Assembly: GCA_009731375.1 (NCBI GenBank)
Contig: BJOX01000236.1
Span: 681,920-714,180 of the forward strand
From: Paulinella micropora
Taxonomy: Eukaryota; Cercozoa; Imbricatea; Euglyphida
DNA length: 32,261 nucleotides
Reading direction: 5' to 3'
The notes beneath the pieces are model-generated. The model searched no databases, had not been told where the DNA came from, and saw only the letters and a program-made list of their open reading frames with translations. Both the position numbers and the translations under genes were made by a program. This document shows positions 9,932 through 27,092 of this stretch, in pieces (the first letter of the stretch is position 1; the number at the start of each line of letters is the position of its first letter).

Positions 9932-9941
9932 ACTTATGACG

Positions 9942-9990
9942 TTTATCAACAAACGAGAGTTGCGGTAGCAACGAAAGTAAAGTTGATAAA
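9942..9990. terminator. Long nested hairpin after the polymerase
   Basis: Outer arms TTTATCAAC (9942-9950) and GTTGATAAA (9982-9990) enclose an inner stem GTTGC/GCAAC (9959-9963/9968-9972) with a GGTA loop. It lies 11 bp after the polymerase stop and before a T-rich run. Giant viruses and their virophages commonly end transcripts at such hairpins, so a transcript-end role is inferred. Confidence 0.5.
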
Positions 9991-10026
9991 TAGTTAATTA
10001 ATTTTTTTCTATAATTTTTTTTACCA

Positions 10027-10038
10027 GTCTATATAGAC
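10027..10038. promoter_or_regulatory. Palindromic TCTATATAGA motif before an ATG
   Basis: A perfect 12-bp palindrome, GTCTATATAGAC, ends two bases before the ATG at 10041. It contains TCTA and TATATA. TCTA is the core of the late promoter known in Cafeteria roenbergensis virus and its virophage. The other ORFs here do not share it clearly, so a promoter role is a guess. Confidence 0.3.
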
Positions 10039-10040
10039 CA

Positions 10041-10328
10041 ATGACCACCCTCATTAGACTATGTGAGAAGTTTGAGAAACTCTCTGTTGAAAATAAAAAA
10101 GAAACATTTTCTCTTACCGATGTTAAAAAGATAATTACTGACGAAATCCAAATGATTGAAAATGCACGGGCAGGCAAGCCAAAGGATACTTTTCCATTTG
10201 GTAAGTATAAATGTAAGAAAATTCAAGATGTAGCGGTTATTGATAAGCCATACCTTGAATGGGTTATGAAACAGCCGTGGTTTGATAAATTTACTGACAT
10301 TAAAAGTGAAGTAAAAAAACACATTTAA
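10041..10328 (+). CDS. ExoX-C-like 'FGKYK' protein, paralogue 1
   Basis: Encodes 95 aa. After a helical N-terminus, residues ~50-85 read FPFGKYKCKKIQDVAVIDKP, then YLEWVMKQPWF. This is the 'FGKYKG...D..YL.W' fold found at the C-terminus of exodeoxyribonuclease X and in stand-alone viral and DUF3820-type proteins. Its precise function is unknown; nucleic-acid handling is presumed. A second, more diverged copy follows 27 bp downstream on the same strand, so the pair arose by duplication. Open, intronless and with an ordinary start. Confidence 0.62.
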   Translation: MTTLIRLCEKFEKLSVENKKETFSLTDVKKIITDEIQMIENARAGKPKDTFPFGKYKCKKIQDVAVIDKPYLEWVMKQPWFDKFTDIKSEVKKHI

Positions 10329-10355
10329 TAAAAATTATTTTGTAGTATATATAAG

Positions 10356-10787
10356 ATGACCGACCTGAACACCAAACAGGACTACTTGAATGAAATTGAA
10401 AAATGGAGCCTTGACAGCGAAATTAAGAAACCTTCAATTAAATAGACTAAGCCTGATATTGTTTCTTTCTATGAGCAATATAAGCCACGGGATGACAATG
10501 TGAAAGTAGTTATACCGCCATTGCAAGATAAATCAACATTTGCCATAACGGACAAAGAAGAAAGCACACCTTTTAAGACAACTGATTTAAAAGAGACTGG
10601 AATTACCGAAATAAAGGCTAATGTTGGTGAAGATATAGCGCAAAATGAAATCGATATTTTTCTACAATATGGTAAGTGTAAAAAAATGAAAATTGAAGAT
10701 GTTGCTAAGATTGATAAACCATACCTTGAATATTTAATTCAACAACCTTATTTTAATAATAAAGATGCGTTAAAAAAATATCTATGA
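10356..10787 (+). pseudogene. ExoX-C-like protein, paralogue 2, with internal TAG
   Basis: Starts MTDLNTKQDYLNEIEKWSLD at 10356, meets TAG at 10443-10445, and continues in the same frame (TKPDIVSFYEQYKP...) to a C-terminal domain reading FLQYGKCKKMKIEDVAKIDK, then PYLEYLIQQPYF. That domain is clearly related to the preceding ORF's FGKYKCKKIQDVAVIDKPYLEW. Without reading through the TAG, only an internal start (GTG at 10500, or later) is available. It is either a pseudogene or one of four in-frame stops in this block that might be read as sense. Confidence 0.6.
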
Positions 10788-10965
10788 TGATACATCGCTT
10801 TCCATTAAATTTTTTTATTATTTTTTTTGTTTCTACAAATGATTTAGTTCATTATGACATCTTATAACCCATTTTAAATGATATGTAGAATGTTTATGTC
10901 TTTTCTGTGTGAATGAACAATTCGTCTTCCACAAGGGCATTCAAATTTTTTTAGATTATGGGCTC

Positions 10966-11395
10966 TCAATCTCTCTTTATGAATTTCTTTGTACTGTCTA
11001 TTGTATTCCTTTTTGTTCTGATTACAGGGACTGTGATACCAGTTTTAAAATTATCGTTTATACACTTTGTATGTCTTATCCAGTATCCTTCTCTCTTTTC
11101 TAATTCAAGGTGGCTATCACAAGGGAAAGCCTCAATCAATTCAATCCTATAGTCGTTCTTTTCTTGAAAACGAATAAGTGTAATTTGTCTCACCTCGTTT
11201 ATACTGATTAAAATTGTATGTGTGAGATTTAACTCTCTGCTCTAATGTTTTAATCGTGCTTCCGATATACACCTCACCTGTTTTATTACAGATAAGTTTG
11301 TAGATTTTTCCATTCTGATATTTGTTGTAGTTCATTTTATATAATGGTTGGAGTTTATATTTAATATAAAAATACTCCGTCCATCCATTCCACAT
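10966..11395 (-). pseudogene. GIY-YIG endonuclease, frameshifted
   Basis: Minus strand. The 5' part, with ATG at 11395, holds GKIYKLICNKTGEVYIGSTI then TLEQRVKSH, the GIY-YIG nuclease core: the KIY and YIG strands followed by the catalytic-type Arg helix. Near 11180-11195 the similarity moves into another frame that reads ELEKREGYWI and continues to 10966, so the gene is frameshifted. Such stand-alone nucleases are homing-type or repair nucleases common in large DNA viruses. Its ATG overlaps the stop of the upstream fibre-like gene (TGATG), suggesting one transcript. The glutamate in REGYW may be the metal-binding Glu, but that is only a guess. Confidence 0.68.
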
Positions 11396-12075
11396 CAATG
11401 GTCTTCTACGAAGTTAGCGATAATATTGACATTTCCTCCTCCACCAGCAGAGACAGACTTCTGCGTAAAAGTTAATACATCACTCGGCGATAGGTATATA
11501 TCATAACTTCTAAGATTGATTTGTTGAGTTAAAGCACTATTTACATATAGTTTAAAAATTGTTGTTCCGTTTGCGATAGCACTCGTCTTTGTGTCAGTAT
11601 CAACAATTGAATACTTAGAATCAACATCTGCAAAACCTGCTCCAGTTAGTGTTCCATTTAATACCATTCTGACAACATTCGACTTAGTATCTTCATTTGT
11701 AATACTTATCAAAGTTGGATAAACATTTGAATAAAATGTTAAATTAGCACCACCCGCATCAAATACCGCTTTGTTTCTTATACTAATAATAGGACTTTCA
11801 GTGGTGTTTGCTGCTTTACTTCCTTCCACTTCGTTTGTTATGCTGGTATTAATAGTATTAGTTCCCTCAATGAATAAACTGGCACTCGCTGTTTTAAGAG
11901 TTTGTATTCCAGTCGCTGCATCATTTATCATTACTGCTGTAAAAGGTAATGTTGTATTTCGCAGGCTTACACCAGTATTAGCACTCACCCTCACTGTTCT
12001 CGCCCTCTTTGTACCCTTTTCCTTGTACCCCCGATCCGCTACATGCTCGCCCCTCTGCCTTCTGCTGTTTTGCAT
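11395..12075 (-). CDS. Virion-fibre-like beta-rich protein
   Basis: Up to 226 aa on the minus strand. From about residue 28 onward it is Thr/Ser/Asn-rich and beta-sheet-like: VSANTGVSLRNTTLPFTAVM near the start and SYDIYLSPSDVLTFTQKS near the end, closing with GNVNIIANFVEDH. A 'SYxIxLxPxDxLTxTxxS...GxVxxxxxxxED' ending is typical of attachment or tail-fibre-like virion proteins, so I infer a structural protein of the element. This is an analogy, not a database match. The start is doubtful: the first ~27 codons lie in a GC-rich segment unlike the rest. A start at a later codon, or a longer 5' part in another frame (the ORF at 11978-12430), are alternatives. Confidence 0.5.
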   Translation of the reverse strand: MQNSRRQRGEHVADRGYKEKGTKRARTVRVSANTGVSLRNTTLPFTAVMINDAATGIQTLKTASASLFIEGTNTINTSITNEVEGSKAANTTESPIISIRNKAVFDAGGANLTFYSNVYPTLISITNEDTKSNVVRMVLNGTLTGAGFADVDSKYSIVDTDTKTSAIANGTTIFKLYVNSALTQQINLRSYDIYLSPSDVLTFTQKSVSAGGGGNVNIIANFVEDH

Positions 12076-12430
12076 GCCGTTCCCCCTGTCTCTCGTCTAT
12101 CTCTTCGTCTCTCCCCCTCTTTCTGCATATGTCAGATCCACATATTCCCGTGTCTTCAAGCTCCTCCGCATCTCGTCCCTTTCCTGGCTCCCGTATCCCG
12201 ATCCGTCGTCCCGTCGCCGTTGTCGCCTCGCCCTCCGTTCCCCTGTCATACGTCAACCCCCCATTCCCGTTCGTGATCTCCCCCTCACTCCTTCCTGGCT
12301 CACCTGCCGTAGAACCCCCCACGATCTTTACGTCATCGTTGCTGTTAGACCTGCGCGGACGCGCTTCCTCTTGCCGCGGAGGTCGCTCCTGTTCATATAT
12401 ACCATGAGTGCGGTCATGTTCCCGTTCCAT
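11978..12430 (-). CDS. GC-rich hydrophilic ORF, doubtful
   Basis: A 150-codon minus-strand frame, rich in Arg, Glu and Gly (MEREHDRTHGIYEQERPPRQ at the start, CRKRGRDEEIDERQGE later), with no hydrophobic segments and probably disordered. It overlaps the 5' end of the fibre-like ORF in a different frame. The segment from about 11990 to 12465 is much richer in G+C than the AT-rich block on either side. Plus-strand frames are open through it too, so openness alone is weak evidence. It could be an inserted foreign segment or a shifted N-terminal part of the fibre gene. Confidence 0.3.
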   Translation of the reverse strand: MEREHDRTHGIYEQERPPRQEEARPRRSNSNDDVKIVGGSTAGEPGRSEGEITNGNGGLTYDRGTEGEATTATGRRIGIREPGKGRDAEELEDTGICGSDICRKRGRDEEIDERQGERHAKQQKAEGRACSGSGVQGKGYKEGENSEGEC

Positions 12431-12465
12431 CTCCTCTATCGTTTGTTCCGTGACCGGATATAATG

Positions 12466-12770
12466 CAAGCTAAGCTTTTGAAAATTGATGGGAATAGCAT
12501 GAAAATGAAAGATCTTAATGTATTTTAACTATTTTAAACAAAAAAAAATAAAAAAAATTGAATTTCTAGCCGTTACAACTGTTTTTCGACCGTTAGCCAT
12601 ATCTTGGCTAGATAGTGGTTTTGGCTTGCCTGAGCTTGGTTTTTCTTTGTTTTTATATTGTTTTACATCAGAATCAACGTAGTTATATTTAATTTATTAA
12701 ATTCTAATTATATTACTTCAAATTCAAATTCAAATTCAAATGTGACTAGAAATTTTCAAGTTGGTTACTG
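12466..12770. other. AT-rich non-coding right margin
   Basis: A-rich sequence with a four-unit TTCAAA run (about 12718-12741). No ORF or motif. This may be where the virus-like block ends, but no terminal repeat was found. Confidence 0.4.
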
Positions 12771-12771
12771 G

Positions 12772-13470
12772 TGGCAGCCACTCACTTATAGTCGTTATGT
12801 TAATACATACTCACAGACTACTTAAACTATGCATGAAATCATATTAATACGAGTTTGTTTAGCATATTTAGAATGTTTTTGAAGCATAAAGCCGGTGCGG
12901 AAGCTTAGAGTTCAGTGTGAGTGACCCTGTTTTACACTAGTCACTGTGACAGTGACACTCAGCATACTTGCCACTCACTTGTAATCGTTATACATACTCA
13001 CTGCCTACTTGAAGTATGCATGAAATTATATTAATACGAGTTTGTTTAGCATATTTACAATGTTTTTGAAGCATAAAACCGGTGCGGAAGCTTATATTTC
13101 AGAGTGAGTGACAGTGTTTTACACTAGTCACTGTGACACTCAGTATACTTGCCACTCACTTGTATTCGTTATACATACTCACTGCCTACTTGAAATGCAT
13201 GAAATCATATTAATACGATTTTGTTTAGCATATTTATAATTGTTTTTGAAGCATAAAACCGGTGCGGAAGCTTATATTTCAGAGTGAGTGACAGTGTTTT
13301 ACACTAGTCACTGTGACACTTAGACTACTTGCCACTCACTTGTATTCGTTATACATACTCACTGCCTACATGACAGTGTATGCATAAATAATATTAATAC
13401 TAGCTTTTTCAGCATATTTATAATGTTTTTAAAGCATACAACCGGTGCGGAAGCTTAGAAATGACGTTTA
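12772..13470. repeat. Four-unit tandem repeat, ~180-187 bp
   Basis: Four successive units. The landmark CCGGTGCGG occurs at 12892, 13079, 13259 and 13442, giving periods of 187, 180 and 183 bp. Each unit has CACTCACTT, TACTCAC, a conserved ATTAATAC, TTTTTGAAGCATA, the landmark, and (in the first three) GTTTTACACTAGTCACTGTGAC. The fourth unit has diverged most. It is not a microsatellite and contains no ORF. Satellite seeds, subterminal repeats of a DNA transposon, or a replication or regulatory array are all possible. Confidence 0.85.
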
Positions 13471-13678
13471 TGCGCCTAGTCATAAAACAATTACTACTTA
13501 GTCACAAGTATTAGTGTCAGTGACTGAAATACATACAACTTACATATGAATGATTGGAAAATTCATGAATATTAATAAAAATTCAAAAAATTATTAATAC
13601 AAATGTTTTACAATTAATTAGACTTAAAATGTTTTAATATTAATCATACTTGTAGTATTTTTCTGAGAGGAGGTGTCC
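13471..13678. other. AT-rich spacer
   Basis: Unique AT-rich DNA with several ATTAAT motifs and no ORF. In the frame of the downstream cysteine-rich ORF it is closed by a stop shortly before the ATG. Confidence 0.4.
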
Positions 13679-13804
13679 ATGACGAGTTATTATTGCGCCT
13701 CCTGTGGCCAGGATATGCCACTGTGCAGCGGCGAAGGTCGCACATGTCACGCCTGGCACAAGCAATACATACGGAAAACCAGCAAAAAAAAACAGCGTAA
13801 GTGA
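13679..13804 (+). pseudogene. Possible PiggyBac-type cysteine-rich tail
   Basis: A 41-codon frame reading MTSYYCASCGQDMPLCSGEG then RTCHAWHKQYIRKTSKKK. The C-x2-C-x6-C-x6-C-H-x2-H spacing and the 'TSYYC..C...PLC' wording resemble the zinc-binding C-terminal end of PiggyBac-family transposases. No transposase catalytic core is visible upstream, so this would be a remnant tail. CAGCGTAAGTGA also contains a consensus 5' splice site (gtaagtg), so a small first exon of a host gene is an alternative. Confidence 0.35.
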
Positions 13805-14570
13805 TTTTGAGCATTTTTAAATCGTTTAAACACTAGGTACCACCTGGTATCAGGGGTAAAAATGACTTTCGGGCGGGGGTTCTCTGACAGTAAGGCATGC
13901 GCCTTTTCACTTATGTAAATAAATTTTTCTTACTTTGGGTGAAAGGAAAACAAAATTTAATAACAATATTAATAAAGTTTTATGATTCTATTATTTTTTT
14001 CTGATCCGGAATATTAATCATTATGGATACCATATGGTATCCATGCACATAGACAAGATTGTTTCTCTGTTTTAGCCTGCTTCTATTTCTGTGTATATAA
14101 GGACTTCTGTATTAAATATTAATACCGTGTGTAGCCTGTGTATGTATTAGTCTACCGGGGACGCCTGGGATATAATAAACCGGCTTCCTATACCCCTGTT
14201 GAGTCCACTTCCTAAGAATATTATTTGATACTCTCTGTATATATTAATATTATTCGGAAAAATACATGAGGCGATGAAGACAGTTCTGTATGTAAAACGT
14301 TGACGAGACTGAGCACCACAAATACTGTGGCTTCACTCTACATACGTCTCTTATGCATATGTATTAATATGTAAGTGTATGTAAGGCAAACCAGCTTCAC
14401 TCTAAACCGACCCTTTCTCGAATGAAAATTGCAAAACTATTAATATTACTAGGGACCATCCGTAGCAAAGTCATCCAAGTTTGAGTTCACTTGTTTTTTC
14501 CCGTTCAATCTGTTGCGAGATACATCACTTAGCTAGGCACGTCGTTTGAAAACGATGGCTTAGAAGTCTC
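13805..14570. other. AT-rich non-coding DNA with palindrome and LTR-like signals
   Basis: No gene seen. It holds a 22-bp perfect palindrome (14023-14044), a TATATAAGG box (14094-14102) followed ~75 bp later by AATAAA (14174-14179), and many TATTAAT motifs. See the findings for the palindrome and the TATA/AATAAA pair. Confidence 0.45.
14023..14044. repeat. 22-bp perfect palindrome
   Basis: The arm ATGGATACCAT is followed immediately by its exact reverse complement, with no loop. A related but imperfect motif, GGTACCACCTGGTATC, occurs at about 13837-13852. Confidence 0.85.
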
Positions 14571-14774
14571 ATAACACTGGAAGTAACTGAGGAAAATGAA
14601 ATAAAAGTTGCATGATACTGCCAATGCGAGTTCCGTCAGTAACATAACCAGTGTTGACACTAGCATGGCGGTGGCCAGGGAAGTTGGCCTGTGCTAGCGC
14701 CGTAGTTGTCTTAGCATTAGTTGTACTTAGCAGTAGTAGTAAAGAGGCAGTGGTGGTGTTAGAAGTAGTAGTAA

Positions 14775-14872
<98 letters not shown>

Positions 14873-15280
14873 CTTCGTGTTGTGGTTATATTTTGTTGGT
14901 GATCATATTCGTCGTTGCTGTTGTTTGTTGTCGTGGGCATAACAGTAAGATAATGTTAAATGCCCCCACCACCCCTTCAATACTTGATGACAACTACCAA
15001 CAGGAAAAATAAATAGAACAAAAATCAAACGAAAGAAAAAGCGAAGAGAGCAAGGGTCTGAAGCTGAGGAGTGAAAAACCAGCGAAAGAGAAAAGAGTGT
15101 GACGGATATACCTAAATTGTGCCTCTTTATGTGTGCTTTTTGTGATTGTTTCAACTGTGTGTTTGTTCTGCACGAATAAGCATTGCTTGTTTCCTATATC
15201 TGCGTCATCACCACTGCTGACGCTTGTGCTGTGTGCCTGCTTTGCTTTGTCTGCATGCTTTCTGTCTGTCTGCCTGTCTG

Positions 15281-15286
<6 letters not shown>
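14571..15286. other. Intergenic stretch with (AGT)n
   Basis: Contains (AGT)n at about 14735-14871 and otherwise unique sequence. Open frames here are repeat-derived or lack motifs. It lies downstream of the minus-strand DNRLRE gene, so it should include that gene's 3' UTR. No convincing AATAAA is seen just after 15363 on the minus strand. Confidence 0.5.

Positions 15287-15340
<54 letters not shown>
15287..15340. repeat. (CT)n tract
   Basis: A pure dinucleotide tract just past the stop codon of the minus-strand gene, within its presumed 3' UTR. Confidence 0.9.
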
Positions 15341-15362
15341 TCCTCTATCTCTCTCAGCTGTA

Positions 15363-24442
<9,080 letters not shown>

Positions 24443-24459
24443 ACTCGGTTTCTTCCGCC

Positions 24460-24905
24460 CTACCAGAACGAAGCGAGGACAAAACAAAAGGTAAGACCAC
24501 TACACTACACAGACTTTTCGAGGGAGGTGGAAAATCCCCAAACGAGCAAGACAGTGATCAATGCGACTTATACACCGTGGTTCGGTTCTGTCTGTTCTAG
24601 TGATTATTCGTTTTTTGTGCATATTCGTAGGATGCTACAGGCCTGGGCCTCCATCTTTGCCAATCTTCCGCTTTGAAGAATAACCGCAAAACACGGAATA
24701 AGCGCAAATCAACGACCCCGTGGACGCGAGCCGTCCTTTCGCAAATCAAAAGTGTTTTTGAATGCCCAATGTCCTAACCTCGAGTGATCGTTTGTCAATC
24801 TGTGACATTTTCTGGTCTGGCCCAGTGGCAAAGGTTCTTCGGCAGTGTTTACAACAGCAAAGTACTCAGCAATTAACGCAAAGAGAAATGGTCTCTCTCT
24901 CTCAC
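24460..24905. other. Upstream flank of the DNRLRE gene
   Basis: Unique sequence that should hold the promoter and 5' UTR of the minus-strand gene. I see no clear TATA box or further exon. No other gene recognised. Confidence 0.4.
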
Positions 24906-24913
24906 ACACACAC

Positions 24914-25039
24914 TCTTCTTCTTCTTCTTCTTCTTCTTCTTCTTCTTCTTCTTCTTCTTCTTCTTCTTCTTCTTCTTCTTCTTCTTCTTCTTCTTCTTCT
25001 TCTTCTTCTTCTTCTTCTTCTTCTTCTTCTTCTTCTTCT

Positions 25040-25074
<35 letters not shown>

Positions 25075-25105
25075 TTCTTTGCCTTTGCCTTTGCCTTTGC
25101 CTTTA
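24914..25105. repeat. (TTC)n then (TTTGCC)n
   Basis: A long near-pure TTC tract followed by four copies of the hexamer TTTGCC (about 25079-25102). It yields poly-Leu or poly-Ser frames only. Confidence 0.95.
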
Positions 25106-25257
25106 ATTTAATGAAGTTACTTTTACAAGTGACCTCTGGTCATCCATACAAATCGTTAGCCCGAAGGCCATGGATTTAACTAAGACGGTGACCCCTATAA
25201 TATTAATATCAAAAATTATTAAAGTAACGTTGCAATATATTAAAGTAATAATAAAAT

Positions 25258-25560
25258 TCTTCTTCTTCTTCTTCTTCTCTTTTATTGAGACAACAATTTT
25301 ACCAGGGAACGTCCACGTGAAAAGTATAGCTGGTAAGTTATACCTTTAGTTATTCGATCGAGCGTATGAAGGAAAAATATTAATTTGGTATTTAGCAGCT
25401 CGGTATTAGTATTATATTATTAATATTCATATTTATATTTAGATATATTGTGTAGTGATATTATTACATTATGCTATGGATATATATGTTATTGTAAAGG
25501 TGTAGTCGTTTATGTCTGGCGGCCCCCCCTCTTTTATTTTTCATGAGAAAAAGTGAAAGA
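25258..25560 (-). mobile_element. Interspersed repeat 'B', copy 1
   Basis: Minus strand. The unit runs from a G-run (GGGGGGGCCGC) through TACGCTCGAT, ACTTTTCACGTGGACGTTCC and CTCAATAAAA to a (GAA)n end. Two further copies lie at 26627 and 27093. An AATAAA-like signal shortly before a simple-repeat tail suggests the 3' end of a non-LTR retroelement. No coding part is attached with certainty. Confidence 0.55.
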
Positions 25561-25655
25561 AGGGGGGGGGGGGGGGGGGGGGGGGTTGACCAGATACGTC
25601 GACTGATTCAGAGAGTTCTCCNNNNNNNNNNTTTTTTTTTTTTTTTTTTTTTTTT
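25561..25655. repeat. Poly-G, 10-N gap and poly-T
   Basis: A 20+ G run, about 36 bp of unique sequence, 10 N (25622-25631) and a T run (25632-25655). Read on the minus strand, the T run is the poly(A) tail of the adjacent LINE remnant. Confidence 0.8.
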
Positions 25656-26440
25656 AGTAGATATGTCATTAGTGCCTTTGAGTGGTTTTATTTTTGTTTC
25701 TCTGTTATATGTTTTGGGATTGATTTCCATTGATCTGCAAAGTATTGATCGGGGTAAAGGTGTTATTGTGGAGTGGTCTGTTGAGGGTTTTTTAGGGTAA
25801 ATGAATGGATGATTTTCTATGCATACACGAGGGTGTATAGGTGGGTGATGTCTAGTAGTTTGAGTTGGTTTAGGATTGGTTTGGTATGTGCGCGGTAGTG
25901 CGCTTTTGCAATTATTCTGACTATTTTTAATGTATTTTTATGAGTGGTTGTGTATATTTCTTTTTGTCATGTGTCCCCCAGATGGAGATGTTTTGTATGA
26001 GCTGTGGGTATATGTGTGTATAGTATAGTTGTTTCATTGTTTTTGTGTTTAGATTTTTTTTTAGCATATAGTCATGAGTTGATTGTGGGTTGGAGTTTAC
26101 AGATTATGTTGTTGATGTGTTGGTCATATTTAAGGTTACGTTGTAGTGTTATGGCCAGCAGTTTTGCGTGTTGGCATTGCTCGAGGGTGTGGTTTTTATT
26201 GTTATTGTGATATCTTGTTTTGTTTTATGAAAAATTGTGTATGTTGTTTTTGTTGGGTTGGGTACTAGGTTATTAGAGTGGAAGTCGTTTATTAATTTTG
26301 TTATTTCTGTTTGTGTTTTTTGTTGTAGGTCTGTAGGAGTTTTGGCTGTTATTATAAGTGTTGTGTCGTCTGCATATGTATATACTGTTCCTTGTTGTAT
26401 AATATGACTATGTCATTGATATAGAGTAGGAAGAAGGTGG
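25656..26440 (-). pseudogene. LINE (non-LTR) reverse transcriptase remnant
   Basis: On the minus strand, about 26440-26150 reads FLLYINDI, then YTYADDTTLIITAKTPTDLQ (YADD at 26376-26365, the RT catalytic Asp pair), then ITKLINDFHSNNLVPNPTKT. This is the palm and start of the thumb of a non-LTR reverse transcriptase. Past 26150 the frame is broken by several stops, with patches such as YPQLIQNISIWG recognisable in other frames. It ends in a poly(A) tract (25655-25632). It is truncated at the 5' end at a (CT)n tract near 26440, so only the last part of ORF2 is present. Clade not determined. Confidence 0.75.
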
Positions 26441-26620
26441 TGGATCTCTCTTTCTCTCTCCCTCTCTTTCTCTCTCTCTCTATCTCTCTCTCGATCTCTC
26501 TCTCTCTCTCTCTCTCGATCTCTCACGCTCTCTCTCTCTCTCTCGCTCTCTCTCTCTCTATCTATCTATCTATCTCTCTCTCTCTCTCACTCGCTCTCTC
26601 TCTCTCTCTCGATCTCTCTT
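26441..26620. repeat. (CT)n microsatellite
   Basis: Impure CT tract between the truncated LINE and repeat B copy 2. Confidence 0.9.
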
Positions 26621-26626
26621 CTTCTT

Positions 26627-26885
26627 CGTTTTTATTGAGAGAACAATTTTACAATTGGACTCCGGGAACGTCCACGTGAAAAGTATAGCTATTAAGTCAT
26701 GGAAACCTACTTATTCAGTCGAGCGTATTAAAAGAAAGTATTAATCGGATATTTGGTGGCTCGGTATTAATATTATCAATATTAATGTTTATGTTTGGAT
26801 ATGTTGCGCGATATGTAACTTAAATTGTGACATTGGTTAATATTTTGGGAGGTATCGTTAATGTATTGCGGCCCCCCTCTTTTCT
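26627..26885 (-). mobile_element. Interspersed repeat 'B', copy 2
   Basis: Shares with copy 1 the G-run start, ACTTTTCACGTGGACGTTCC and CTCAATAAAA, then GAAGAAGA at the end. Compared with copy 1 it carries the extra segment CCGGAGTCCAATTGTAAAAT. Confidence 0.6.
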
Positions 26886-26895
26886 TTTACCACTA

Positions 26896-26902
26896 GAATC
26901 TC

Positions 26903-26933
<31 letters not shown>

Positions 26934-26979
26934 CTGTTTTGACATCTTTCTCTCTCTCTCTCACGCGATCTCTCGCCCG

Positions 26980-27019
<40 letters not shown>

Positions 27020-27084
27020 TACAAACACAAACACATACACACTCGATCTCTCGATCTCTCGACTGGTCTCTCGATCTCTCTTCT
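26896..27084. repeat. (CT)n/(CA)n microsatellite
   Basis: CT and CA tracts with GATC-containing interruptions between repeat B copies 2 and 3. Confidence 0.9.
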
Positions 27085-27092
27085 TCTTCTCC

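Noticed and set aside
11771-12463. Plus-strand 230-codon ORF opposite the fibre-like gene
   Set aside because: It is the complement of a better minus-strand candidate and its product is an improbable Pro/Leu/Ser-rich chain. Openness is due to base composition.
5640-12470. Intact autonomous Polinton or virophage
   Set aside because: The polymerase and nuclease are broken, no capsid, ATPase, protease or integrase is seen, and terminal repeats were not found by eye.
12772-13470. CRISPR array
   Set aside because: The repeat units are ~183 bp with no short repeat-spacer pattern, in a eukaryotic context.
25261-26440. One continuous LINE including repeat B copy 1 as its 3' UTR
   Set aside because: A poly(A) tract (25655-25632 on the minus strand) already ends the RT-bearing element before repeat B, and copies 2 and 3 of repeat B have no RT attached.
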